Origin: Lysobacter sp. FW306-1B-D06B
Lineage (GTDB): Bacteria > Pseudomonadota > Gammaproteobacteria > Xanthomonadales > Xanthomonadaceae
Direction: 5' to 3'
DNA: 64,000 nt
Assembly (NCBI RefSeq): GCF_038446665.1
Contig: NZ_CP151802.1
Span: 1,798,001 to 1,862,000 of the forward strand
Below are positions 52,847 through 60,265 of this stretch, piece by piece; the first letter of the stretch is position 1; each line of letters opens with the position of its first letter. Both the position numbers and the translations under genes were made by a program. The notes below the pieces were generated by a model. That model made no database searches, had not been told where the DNA came from, and worked only from the letters and a program-made list of their open reading frames with translations.

Positions 52847-54234
52847 GCGCCCTGGTCTGGGTCGCTTCGGCCAGCTACTTCGTCGCCGCCACGTTGTTCC
52901 TCCTGGGCCTGCAGCGCATGGCCTCGCCGATGACCGCGCGCAGCGGCATCCGCTGGGCCGGACTGGGCATGGTGATCGCCACCGTCGCCACGTTCCTGCT
53001 GCCGGGTCTGCACAACCTGCCGCTGATCGTGACCGCGCTCGTCATCGGCACCGCGGCGGCGTGGATCTCCGGCAAGAAGGTCGCCATCACCGACATGCCG
53101 CAGATGGTCGCCCTCTACAACGGCATGGGCGGCGGTTCGGCGGCGGCGATCGGCGCGGTGGAACTGCTGCGTTTCTCCGCGGCCGGACAGGCGCCTTCGC
53201 CCACGGCGCTGGTGCTTGCCGTCATCGGCGCCGCCATCGGCGCGATCTCGCTGTCGGGTTCGATCATCGCCTGGGCCAAGCTCGACGGACGCCTCGACAA
53301 GCGCGTGGTGTTCCCGGGGCAGCAGCTGTTCAACCTCGCCGTGTTCGTGGCGATGCTGGTGCTGGGCGGCATCGTCGTGCACTCGCTTTCGGTGCCGGCC
53401 ATCATCGGGTTCTTCGTTCTTGCGCTGGCGCTGGGCGTTCTGATGACGCTGCCCATCGGCGGCGCCGACATGCCGGTGGTGATCTCGCTGTACAACGCGC
53501 TCACCGGTCTTGCGGTGGCGTTCGAAGGTTACGTGCTGGGCAACGAGGCGCTGATCATCGCCGGCACCATGGTCGGCGCGGCCGGTACGCTGCTCACGCA
53601 GCTGATGGCGAAGGCGATGAACCGCCCGATCCACGGCGTGCTGTTCTCCAGCTTCGGCGGCGGCGGGCAGGCGCAGGAGATCAGCGGCACGCAGAAGCCC
53701 ATCGAAGCCGGCGACGTCGCCGCGATGATGGCCTACGCCGAACGCGTGGTGATCGTGCCCGGCTACGGCATGGCCGTGGCGCAGGCGCAGCACAAGATCT
53801 GGGAGCTGGCGCAGCGCCTGATCGATCGCGGCGTGAAGGTGAAGTTCGCGATCCATCCGGTTGCCGGACGCATGCCCGGCCACATGAACGTGCTGCTGGC
53901 CGAAGCGGGCGTGCCGTACGACCTCATCGCCGACATGGATGACATCAATCCCGAGTTCCCCAACACCGACGTGTCGCTGGTGATCGGCGCGAACGACGTG
54001 GTGAACCCGGTGGCGAAGACCGATCCGGGCTCGCCGATCTACGGCATGCCGATCCTCGACGTGGCGAACTCGAAGAACACCATCGTCATCAAGCGCGGCA
54101 AGGGCACGGGCTTCGCGGGCATCGAGAACGCGCTGTTCTACCAGGACAACACGCGCATGCTCTATGGCGACGGTGCGGAGATGGCCAGCGCGCTGGTGAG
54201 CGAGTTGAAGGCGCTGGACGGCGGCGGGCACTGA
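52843..54234 (+). CDS. pntB: NAD(P) transhydrogenase beta subunit
   Basis: Carries the second half of the proton channel and the NADP(H)-binding domain; 463 aa. The N-terminal membrane part has about eight helices (residues 1-245). The cytoplasmic domain includes the NADP-binding loop VIVPGYGMAVAQAQHKIWEL, then HPVAGRMPGHMNVLLAEAGVPYD, DMDDINPEFPNTDVSLVIGANDVVNP and IVIKRGKGTGFAGIENALFY. The motifs are intact. Translation is coupled to pntAB. A 29-bp inverted repeat lies shortly after the stop. Confidence 0.96.
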   Translation: MSALVWVASASYFVAATLFLLGLQRMASPMTARSGIRWAGLGMVIATVATFLLPGLHNLPLIVTALVIGTAAAWISGKKVAITDMPQMVALYNGMGGGSAAAIGAVELLRFSAAGQAPSPTALVLAVIGAAIGAISLSGSIIAWAKLDGRLDKRVVFPGQQLFNLAVFVAMLVLGGIVVHSLSVPAIIGFFVLALALGVLMTLPIGGADMPVVISLYNALTGLAVAFEGYVLGNEALIIAGTMVGAAGTLLTQLMAKAMNRPIHGVLFSSFGGGGQAQEISGTQKPIEAGDVAAMMAYAERVVIVPGYGMAVAQAQHKIWELAQRLIDRGVKVKFAIHPVAGRMPGHMNVLLAEAGVPYDLIADMDDINPEFPNTDVSLVIGANDVVNPVAKTDPGSPIYGMPILDVANSKNTIVIKRGKGTGFAGIENALFYQDNTRMLYGDGAEMASALVSELKALDGGGH

Positions 54235-54269
54235 GGCGCGCATCGCGCATTCGACGGGTCACCGAAGAC

Positions 54270-54375
54270 GTGATCCCGGCGCAGGCCGGGATCCAGGCTA
54301 GGCACGCCGCAGTTCCACCGAAGCCTGCTCTTCGGCTGACATGATGGCCTGGATCCCGGCCTGCGCCGGGATCAC
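54270..54375. repeat. Perfect 29-bp inverted repeat (TGATCCCGGCGCAGGCCGGGATCCAGGC-like)
   Basis: The arms 54270-54298 and 54347-54375 are exact inverted copies, beginning GTGATCCCGGCG on the left. The spacer is 48 nt. Within each arm GATCCCGGC and GCCGGGATC are themselves inverted, so each can fold alone. It sits between the convergent pntB and secreted-protein genes and may act as a bidirectional terminator. A degenerate copy is at about 12190-12215. Elements of this CCGGGATCCAGG type are dispersed in many proteobacterial genomes. Confidence 0.9.
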
Positions 54376-54414
54376 GGGTTCCGTAGACAATCGACGAGCG
54401 TGAATGCGCAGTGC

Positions 54415-54909
54415 TCAACGCACCGTGCAGATCTCACCGTTGACGAAGGTGTCGACGGTGCCGCCGGTCTTGTGGCCACTGACGAAGAAGTGACCGGTCG
54501 CGCCGGCATACTCGCCGGTGCCGGACACGATCTCCTGATACGCCGTCACCACGCCCTCCGGGCCACGCGTGGTCACGCCGGTCTCGCGCGCGATGATCGT
54601 GCCGCGCCGTGTGCGGTATTCGAACGGTCCGCTGTAGATCAGGAAGTTGGGCGACGTGGCCGGGCTGGTCGACACCGCGCTGTCGGCGGCGAAGTGCGTC
54701 ACGCCGCGGAAGCCGTGGCTGCCTTCGACCTCACCGAGGAAGCACGAAGCCAGGCCGGCGTTGCAGCCGGTGGTGGACTGGATCTCGTCGAGGTCGGCGC
54801 GGATCTCCTTGCAGCGGCCACCGGCGACGGCGGGGACGGACGCGGCGGCCAGCAACAGCACCAGCGCGGACGTTGCGAAGGACGGCATTGCGAGGGACGT
54901 GCGGTTCAT
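54415..54909 (-). CDS. Secreted protein of unknown function
   Basis: Predicted exported protein of 164 aa. The signal peptide ends near residue 29 (SVPAVAGGR). Four or more cysteines (GRCKE, TGCNAGLASC, GEICTVR) suggest disulfides. The C-terminal half has beta-strand repeats with EYRTRRGTIIARETGV, EIVSGTGEYAGATGHFFVSG, reminiscent of the GTGxYxGATG pattern of the allene-oxide-cyclase/dirigent-like barrel, although this is a weak resemblance. The start is the ATG at 54909. It is monocistronic between a repeat and a convergent-oriented group. No function is assigned. Confidence 0.7.
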   Translation of the reverse strand: MNRTSLAMPSFATSALVLLLAAASVPAVAGGRCKEIRADLDEIQSTTGCNAGLASCFLGEVEGSHGFRGVTHFAADSAVSTSPATSPNFLIYSGPFEYRTRRGTIIARETGVTTRGPEGVVTAYQEIVSGTGEYAGATGHFFVSGHKTGGTVDTFVNGEICTVR

Positions 54910-55009
54910 CAGCGTTGCTCCATGCGGTGCGGGCCGCCTGCGCGCGCAGCGGCACCGCGCGGCTCGATGAGGCGCGCGAGCGGGGTGAAGCGGAATGACC
55001 GGGGCGGGC

Positions 55010-55522
55010 TCAGGAACCGGCGACGAAGGCCGGCGAGGCAGGCGTTCGCGACCATCGCCCGTCCCACCCGCGCCGCGCGAACCACGCACACGGCCAGCCG
55101 ACGAGCACGACGTGTGCGATCACGCTGCACACCGTCCAGACCGTCGGAAGCGAACCGCCGCGCGGCGACGCCGACAGCGGCACGACGACGAAATTCATGA
55201 AGGCGTACAGCACCAGTCCGTACAGCGCGCCGTAACGCCACGGCCGATCGCGCAGCGGCAGCGCGTCGCGTGCGGCGCACGCATAGGCCAGGCCCATGCA
55301 GGCGGCGATGAGGTAGTGCAGCCCCAGGCCCAGCAGCGCGCTCGATGCTCCACCGGAGAATGCGGCGCGCCCCAATACGCCTGCGGCAATGCTCTGCGCG
55401 ATGCGTTGCGGCGGCACGCCGTACAGCGACCAGAAGCCGATGGCGTACAGGATGTCGAGCGTGCCCGCGAGCAATCCGCCCAGCACGCCCCAGACGAGTG
55501 CGTGCCGTGTCAGGCCGCGCAT
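55010..55522 (-). CDS. Four-helix membrane protein, paralogue of 56530-57072
   Basis: Uncharacterised membrane protein of 170 aa with about four hydrophobic segments (residues about 6-29, 59-81, 95-112 and 127-147). Shared motifs with the protein at 56530-57072 are GGLLAGTLDILYA, GVPPQRIAQSI, VLGRAAFSGG, a YGALYGLVLYAFMNFVVVPLSA segment and VIAHVVLVGWPCAWFARR. The two flank an AraC-type regulator gene, so this looks like a duplicated pair. The 13-base overlap with the AraC gene end (55510-55522) indicates co-transcription with it. No function is known for this membrane family. Confidence 0.75.
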   Translation of the reverse strand: MRGLTRHALVWGVLGGLLAGTLDILYAIGFWSLYGVPPQRIAQSIAAGVLGRAAFSGGASSALLGLGLHYLIAACMGLAYACAARDALPLRDRPWRYGALYGLVLYAFMNFVVVPLSASPRGGSLPTVWTVCSVIAHVVLVGWPCAWFARRGWDGRWSRTPASPAFVAGS

Positions 55523-56349
55523 GCGTTGGTCTCCAAGCGGCGTGCTTCGGTGGCGGTCATGCCGAAGGCGTGCTTGAACGCGCGACAGAAGGCGCTCTGG
55601 CTTTCGAAACCGAGCTTGTGCGTGATCGTCGCCACGGGCATGTCGGTCTCGCGCACGAGCTGCCATGCACGCGCATGGCGCAGCCGCGCGAAGTAGTCGC
55701 TCGGCGTTTCGCCGAACACCGCGCGATGCAGGCGGATGAGATGCCCGGGCGAGTAGTGCGCGCGTTCGGCGAGCCAGGCGACGTCGACCGTCGCGTCGTC
55801 GTCGGCCTCGACATGGCATTGCATCAGATGGCGCAGCCACAGCAGGCGCAGCAGTGCCTGACGCCGGTGCGCCAGCGTGCGCCCACGGCAGCGCGGCAGG
55901 CACGCGGCGACGTCGCGCTGGCGTTCGAGCAGAGCGGGCAGGAGGGCGTCGAGCGCGGTGTCGTCGCGAACGAGTGCGGCCAGGGTGTCGTGGATGTCGT
56001 CGGCTTCGCCGCGCCAGGGCAACGGTTCTTCTTCGTCGCGAAGGTTCGCGACGTGCCGGCACCACACCTCCTGCGATGCAGTGAGTGCGATCCAGCGCGA
56101 TTCGTGCGAGCCCTGCACGCGCAGCGTCGCCGCGCGCCACAGCTGCGCTTCGCCCGCGCGCAGAAACCACTGCGCATCGGGTGCCTGCATCGCCAGCCGT
56201 CCGCGCAGCGGCAGCCAGAGCGAGGGCCAGTTCGACGCAAGCTGCACCGCGGCGGCGCCATGCGCGACGACGAGGTGCCAATCGTCGGCGGCGAGCGCGT
56301 CGGGGGACAGTCGCGCGGAGGGAGGCAGCTCGTGGCGATGCAACGGCAT
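55510..56349 (-). CDS. AraC-family transcriptional regulator
   Basis: Regulator of 279 aa from the ATG at 56349 (MPLHRHELPPSA). The N-terminal part is a cupin-like sensory domain (WHLVVAHGAAAVQLASNWPSLWLPLRGRLAMQ, FLRAGEAQLWRAATLRVQG). The C-terminal two-helix-turn-helix DNA-binding domain includes LAERAHYSPGHLIRLHRAVFGETPSDYFARLRHARAWQLV and ITHKLGFESQSAFCRAFKHAFGMTATEAR. An earlier ATG at 56472 would put its start inside the terminator of the upstream gene, so the shorter start was preferred. It probably controls the adjacent membrane-protein genes. The inducer is unknown. Confidence 0.85.
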   Translation of the reverse strand: MPLHRHELPPSARLSPDALAADDWHLVVAHGAAAVQLASNWPSLWLPLRGRLAMQAPDAQWFLRAGEAQLWRAATLRVQGSHESRWIALTASQEVWCRHVANLRDEEEPLPWRGEADDIHDTLAALVRDDTALDALLPALLERQRDVAACLPRCRGRTLAHRRQALLRLLWLRHLMQCHVEADDDATVDVAWLAERAHYSPGHLIRLHRAVFGETPSDYFARLRHARAWQLVRETDMPVATITHKLGFESQSAFCRAFKHAFGMTATEARRLETNACAA

Positions 56350-56470
56350 GTCGAAGGGCCCGATCGGCGCATGTCGCCAATGGCCCCACGCTAACCACGC
56401 ATGGGCCGGGTTTGGAGAACCAATTCGGCAGGTCCCGTGGGGGCCATTCGTCCGGCGGCGCGCATGAAAC
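56350..56470. promoter_or_regulatory. AraC-gene upstream region with two GGGGCCATT motifs
   Basis: Holds two copies of GGGGCCATT: one read on the minus strand at 56379-56387 and one on the plus strand at 56440-56448. Two related GGGCCAATT/GGGGCCAAT copies are before the MocR gene (57151-57182). They may be sites for one of the two regulators. No convincing -35/-10 pair is visible. Confidence 0.4.
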
Positions 56471-56471
56471 A

Positions 56472-56498
56472 AGGCCGGCCGCGTTCAGCGGCCGGCCT
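56472..56498 (-). terminator. Terminator of the minus-strand membrane-protein gene
   Basis: AGGCCGGCCGC and GCGGCCGGCCT pair around GTTCA, an 11-bp stem. On the minus strand it is followed by TTGTTTC, a weak T-run. It ends transcription coming from the gene at 56530-57072 before the AraC gene. Confidence 0.75.
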
Positions 56499-56529
56499 CT
56501 TGCCATCGGGTGCGCGGATCAGCGCGTCA

Positions 56530-57072
56530 TCAAGGCGCGGGGCCGTACCAGCGCCGCGCCATCCAGGCCGTCGGAATGCCGATCAGCACCATGTGGGCGA
56601 GCAGGCAGGCGAGGTTCCAGTCGGGAAGGAAACGCCGTGGCGGCGCGGCCGAGAACAACGGCACGATCACGACGTGCAGCAGCACGAACCACGCCGCGCC
56701 GTACAGCGCACCGGCGAGCAGCGGGCGGTCTCGCAGCGCGCGGTAGTCGCGCGCGGCCAGGTGGTAGATCGCCACGATCGCCGACATCAGCGTGTAGTAC
56801 AGGACCGCGCCCGCGGCGGCCGAGGCCATGCCCCCGGCGAAGGCCGCTTCGCGGCCGACGATCCAGGCCCAGATCGACTGCACGATCCGCACCGGCGGGG
56901 TGCCCGACTGCGCCCACCAGGCCATCGCGAACAGGAGGTCGGCGCTGCCGACGGCCAGGCCGCCGACGACGATCCAGGCCCAGGCCGCGGGGCGGGCGTG
57001 GCCTGCGAAGCGTGCGGAGGGCAGCACGGGGCCGGCCTTCATCGGCGCGGCTTTCATGGGCGCGGTTTTCAT
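56530..57072 (-). CDS. Four-helix membrane protein, paralogue of 55010-55522
   Basis: Uncharacterised membrane protein of 180 aa with hydrophobic segments at about residues 29-50, 75-100, 110-131 and 150-168. The motifs GGLAVGSADLLFAM, GTPPVRIVQSI, IVGREAAFAGG, AGALYGAAWFVLLHVVIVPLFSA and LAHMVLIGIPTAWMARR align with those of the protein at 55010-55522. The N-terminus is a triple repeat MKTAP-MKAAP-MKAGP, which gives three possible in-frame start codons; I chose the first (57072). The gene is divergent from the MocR-type regulator, suggesting that MocR controls it. Confidence 0.78.
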   Translation of the reverse strand: MKTAPMKAAPMKAGPVLPSARFAGHARPAAWAWIVVGGLAVGSADLLFAMAWWAQSGTPPVRIVQSIWAWIVGREAAFAGGMASAAAGAVLYYTLMSAIVAIYHLAARDYRALRDRPLLAGALYGAAWFVLLHVVIVPLFSAAPPRRFLPDWNLACLLAHMVLIGIPTAWMARRWYGPAP

Positions 57073-57200
57073 CGACGCGAAGCTCCTGGGGGCGGGCGGA
57101 CGGGCGACGGCGAATGGCCCTATGAGGCCGCGAAGAATTGGCACTGGCAAGGGCCAATTCAGGGGGGTTCAATGGGGCCAATCGACTGCGGAGATCCGCC
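57073..57200. promoter_or_regulatory. Divergent MocR/membrane-protein promoter region with GGGCCAAT repeats
   Basis: Contains GGGCCAATT (57151-57159), GGGGCCAAT (57174-57182) and an AATTGGC inverted element (57136-57142) between the two divergent starts. MocR-type regulators commonly bind direct or inverted repeats in such shared promoters, so this is a candidate operator. Distances of 21-23 bp between the GGCCAAT copies (about two helical turns) suit binding by a dimer. The assignment is inferred. Confidence 0.5.
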
Positions 57201-58643
57201 ATGCACCTGCAGCTGGACGGTCGTGGTCCGCTCCATGCCCAACTGACTCGGGCGCTGAAGGGCGCCGTCTTCGGCGGCCGCATGAGCGAGGGCGCGCGAT
57301 TGCCCGCCACGCGCCAGCTTGCGCGCGAGCTGGGCGTGTCGCGCAACACCGTGCTGGCCGCCTACGAGCAGCTGCGCGCCGAAGGCTTCGTCGATGGCCG
57401 CGTCGGCTCGGGCAGCTACGTGACACCGCCTCTGCAGGCCCCGCGCCCGCTGCACGCGGTGGACATGCCGCTGCCGGCGCAGTCGCAGTTCGCCCGCCGC
57501 GCGCGCGTCATCCACGATCACCTGCGCATACCCGGCCGCGCGATTCCCGGCGTGCGTTACGCCTTCCAGTACGGCGTTCCGCTGACCAATCCCGCGCTGA
57601 CCAGCGCCTGGGCGCGCGAGCTGGCTCATGCGGCGGCCTACACCTCGCCGAACTACCCCGCCTCGCAGGGCGTGCCGGCGTTGCGCGAAGCCGTGTGCGA
57701 CTACCTGGCGCGCCGGCGCGGCATCCAGGCCGAACCGCAGGACGTGGTGATCGTGGCCGGCACGCAGCAGGCGGTGGCGCTGACGGCGCGCGTGCTGCTG
57801 GATCCGGGCGACGAGGTGCTGCTGGAGGAGCCGCACTACTCGGCGATGCGCGAGGCGTTGCAGATCCACGGCGCAAAGGTCGTCACGCGCGACGTCGACG
57901 AACACGGGCTCATCGTCGACGACCTGCCCACGCACGCGCCCAAGCTCATCTGCGTCACGCCTTCGCACCAGTTCCCCAGCGGCGCGGTGCTGTCGTTGCC
58001 GCGCCGGCTGGAACTGCTCGACTACGCCCGCCGCCACGGGAGCTGGATCCTGGAGGACGACTACGACGGCGAGTTCCGCTACGACGCGCGACCGCTGGCC
58101 GCGTTGCGTTCGCTCGACGAGGGCGATCGGGTGATCTACGTGGGCACCTTCTCCAAGGCGATGTTCCCCTCGCTGCGGCTGGGTTACCTGGTAGTGCCGG
58201 CGGGACTGCGCGGGGATTACGTCAACGCCAAGTGGCAGGACGACTTCGGCTCCTGCGGCATCGAGCAGGCGGCGCTGGCGCGCTTCATCGTCGACGGCGG
58301 TTTCGAGCGCCATCTGCGCCGCGCGTGGAAGACGCTGAAGGAGCGCCGCGATGCGCTGCTGGACGGATTGCAGCGCTGCGGACGCGGGCGGCTGCGCATC
58401 AACGATTCACACGCCGGCATGCATCTGGTGGTCTGGCTCAACGGTCGCAATGCGGCCGAAGGTGAGGCGTTCATCGCGCGGGCGCGCAGCCTGGGGCTGG
58501 GGCTCTATCCGATCGCGCCGTATTACCTGGCGCCGCCCGACAGCGCCGGCCTGCTGCTGGGGTATTGCGGACTGTCGGTGGCGGAGATCGAGGAGGCCGT
58601 GGCGCTGTTCGCGACCTGCCTGGACGAGTTCGACGCGGCCTGA
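57201..58643 (+). CDS. MocR/PdxR-type regulator (GntR-HTH plus aminotransferase domain)
   Basis: Regulator of 480 aa. The N-terminal winged helix of the GntR type is LPATRQLARELGVSRNTVLAAYEQLRAEGFVDGRVGSGSYV at about residues 35-75. The C-terminal domain, about residues 110-475, is a fold-type I aminotransferase with NYPASQGVPALREAVCDYLARRRG, VVIVAGTQQAVAL, ILEDDYDGEFRYD and the PLP lysine in VGTFSKAMFPSLRLGYLVVP. Such proteins sense PLP, or a PLP-dependent amino acid or amine, and regulate adjacent genes. ATG at 57201 is chosen; GGAGAT lies just upstream. The target is probably the divergent membrane-protein gene. Confidence 0.9.
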   Translation: MHLQLDGRGPLHAQLTRALKGAVFGGRMSEGARLPATRQLARELGVSRNTVLAAYEQLRAEGFVDGRVGSGSYVTPPLQAPRPLHAVDMPLPAQSQFARRARVIHDHLRIPGRAIPGVRYAFQYGVPLTNPALTSAWARELAHAAAYTSPNYPASQGVPALREAVCDYLARRRGIQAEPQDVVIVAGTQQAVALTARVLLDPGDEVLLEEPHYSAMREALQIHGAKVVTRDVDEHGLIVDDLPTHAPKLICVTPSHQFPSGAVLSLPRRLELLDYARRHGSWILEDDYDGEFRYDARPLAALRSLDEGDRVIYVGTFSKAMFPSLRLGYLVVPAGLRGDYVNAKWQDDFGSCGIEQAALARFIVDGGFERHLRRAWKTLKERRDALLDGLQRCGRGRLRINDSHAGMHLVVWLNGRNAAEGEAFIARARSLGLGLYPIAPYYLAPPDSAGLLLGYCGLSVAEIEEAVALFATCLDEFDAA

Positions 58644-58647
58644 GGCC

Positions 58648-59064
58648 TCAGCGCGACAGCCACGCCGCGGCCAGCAGGCCGACGCCGATCCACACCGCGT
58701 CCATCGCGCTGTTGGCCAGCTGAACCAGGATCCACGCGTGGTGCCCGCCCAGTTTCATGGCCGAGTCCCACGGGTCCAGGCCGAGCATGCCGCCCAGCTG
58801 CGTGGCGGTGATGAACCAGTTGGCTGCGATCACGATCCCGGCCGTCGCGGCGACGCCGGCGACCATCCGCCCCAGGCCCGGACGCCAGCCGCCCAGACGC
58901 AGCATCCAGGCGATGTCGAGCGCGCCCAGCACCGCCATCCAGCCCAATTGACGACCGTTGTAGAGGCTGGCCAGGACCCACACCGCGGCGAAGCCGAACG
59001 CGCCGAGCAGCAACAGCGGCCACGAGAGCCACGAGGTGCGGCGGGCAGGGGCGGGTGGTGTCAT
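58648..59064 (-). CDS. Four-helix membrane protein of unknown function
   Basis: Membrane protein of 138 aa with hydrophobic segments at about residues 17-36, 43-60, 69-88 and 111-134, and conserved-looking WHAW/HHAW features (GGHHAWILVQLAN). Start at 59064 (MTPPAPARRTSWLSW). I recognise no family and see no functional motif. Its end lies 4 bp from the end of the MocR gene (convergent). It is divergent from sufT, 160 bp between starts. Confidence 0.65.
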   Translation of the reverse strand: MTPPAPARRTSWLSWPLLLLGAFGFAAVWVLASLYNGRQLGWMAVLGALDIAWMLRLGGWRPGLGRMVAGVAATAGIVIAANWFITATQLGGMLGLDPWDSAMKLGGHHAWILVQLANSAMDAVWIGVGLLAAAWLSR

Positions 59065-59176
59065 CGAACGCTCGCGGGGGCGACAGGCCGCACAGCATAG
59101 CGGGCGAGCGCTCAAAACGACCGGCGCGGCAACGCTGCATCGCGTGCGCGACGGGCTCGTGCGGGCACGGTGCCGC

Positions 59177-59182
59177 TAGAAT
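59177..59182 (+). promoter_or_regulatory. Possible -10 element of sufT
   Basis: TAGAAT, identical to the element before pip, 42 bp before the sufT ATG. No convincing -35 hexamer lies at the usual spacing. The downstream TTCCCGGC could be part of the 5' leader. Confidence 0.35.
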
Positions 59183-59224
59183 GGCCGCACTTGTGCCGGG
59201 GCCCGGCACCCCAATCTTCCCGGC

Positions 59225-59782
59225 ATGTATTCCCGCAGCAGCGAACCCGTCCGTTTCGAGCGCGATTGCGCCGTCGTCATGGTCCCGCAGGGCGAACAGG
59301 TCACGTTGCCCGCGGGCAGCGTGGGCTACATCACCCAGGGCCTTGGCGGCAGCTACACCGTGTTCGTCGAAGGCAACCTCTTCCGTGTCGCCGGCCGCGA
59401 TGCCGATGCCATCGGCAAGGAAGCGCCCGAACCCCTGGAACTGCCCGAAGGCGCCGACGACGAGGCGGTCGAGCAGATGGTGTGGCGCCAGCTGCGCACC
59501 TGCTTCGACCCGGAGATCCCGATCAACGTGGTCGACCTGGGCCTGGTCTACGAGGCCCGCATCGCGCCGCATCCGGAAAAGCCCGGCCAGCGCCGCGTCG
59601 AAGTGCGCATGACCCTGACGGCCCCCGCCTGCGGCATGGGCGACATCCTGGTCGCCGACGTGCGCGACAAGCTGGAGATGATCCCGACGGTGGTGGAGGC
59701 CGATGTGGACCTGGTCTTCGACCCGCCGTGGAACCGCACGATGATGTCCGAGGCCGCGCGCCTGGAGACCGGGATGCTCTGA
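59225..59782 (+). CDS. sufT: Putative Fe-S cluster assembly protein SufT (MIP18 family)
   Basis: Protein of 185 aa. The N-terminal part (residues 1-60, PVRFERDCAVVMVPQGEQVTLPAGSVGYITQGLGGSYTVFVEGNLFRVAG) is the extra domain found in SufT proteins. The C-terminal DUF59/MIP18 domain shows VWRQLRTCFDPEIPINVVDLGLVY, MTLTAPACGMGDILVADVRDKLE and VDLVFDPPWNRTMMSEAARLETGM. SufT helps mature Fe-S proteins under demanding conditions. No suf operon is in this window. A terminator follows at 59815-59838. Confidence 0.93.
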   Translation: MYSRSSEPVRFERDCAVVMVPQGEQVTLPAGSVGYITQGLGGSYTVFVEGNLFRVAGRDADAIGKEAPEPLELPEGADDEAVEQMVWRQLRTCFDPEIPINVVDLGLVYEARIAPHPEKPGQRRVEVRMTLTAPACGMGDILVADVRDKLEMIPTVVEADVDLVFDPPWNRTMMSEAARLETGML

Positions 59783-59814
59783 GCATCCCCGTGAAAACCG
59801 TTGTGCAGTGCACG

Positions 59815-59838
59815 AACGCCCCGCCCAGCGGGGCGTTT
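59815..59838 (+). terminator. Rho-independent terminator after sufT
   Basis: AACGCCCCGC and GCGGGGCGTT pair around CCA, followed by TTTC. It lies 32 bp after the stop. Confidence 0.9.
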
Positions 59839-60265
59839 TCGTTGGTGTTGTCCACCGGGCGCAACTGTGACGGCCGTACCTGAACAGTGATGGCATCCAC
59901 AAATGGGTGACTTTGCCAATCCTGTCGCGTCGATGGGTGGTGGGGCATCGGGTACACCTCGCGTTGTGTTGAGACGCGGCCGGCTCCGGTCGGCCGCGTG
60001 ACCCCGCCGGTACCGGGCCGGAACGGGGGGCAAGGCCCGGCAACTGCGCTGGCAGGGTCGCGGAACAGGGGGCGGGCAACCGCCGAGACTCCGGAGTGCG
60101 TGATGCCGGGTTGTCGCAGCTTCTGCGGCACCGGAGGTGTCAGCTGGCAAAACGGTCGTCCGCCTCGACGCGGACGGCCGCACACAAGGCCCGTCACACG
60201 GTGCCCATCGGCGCCGGTAGGTAGGTCTTTCCATCACGCAGTCCCAACTTCGGGGGTTCCACCAG
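59839..60265. promoter_or_regulatory. Long upstream region of the subtilisin-like protease gene
   Basis: No gene is seen in these 427 bases. On the plus strand several compact stems occur in order: ACGCGGCC/GGCCGCGT (59974-59999), CCGGGCC/GGCCCGG (near 60014-60041), GGCGG-GCAA-CCGCC (near 60070-60083), TGTCGCAG/CTGCGGCA (60113-60131) and CGTCCGC/GCGGACG (near 60159-60178). Together they suggest a long 5' leader. The region may control protease expression at the RNA level. A match to a known riboswitch class was looked for and not found. Confidence 0.45.
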
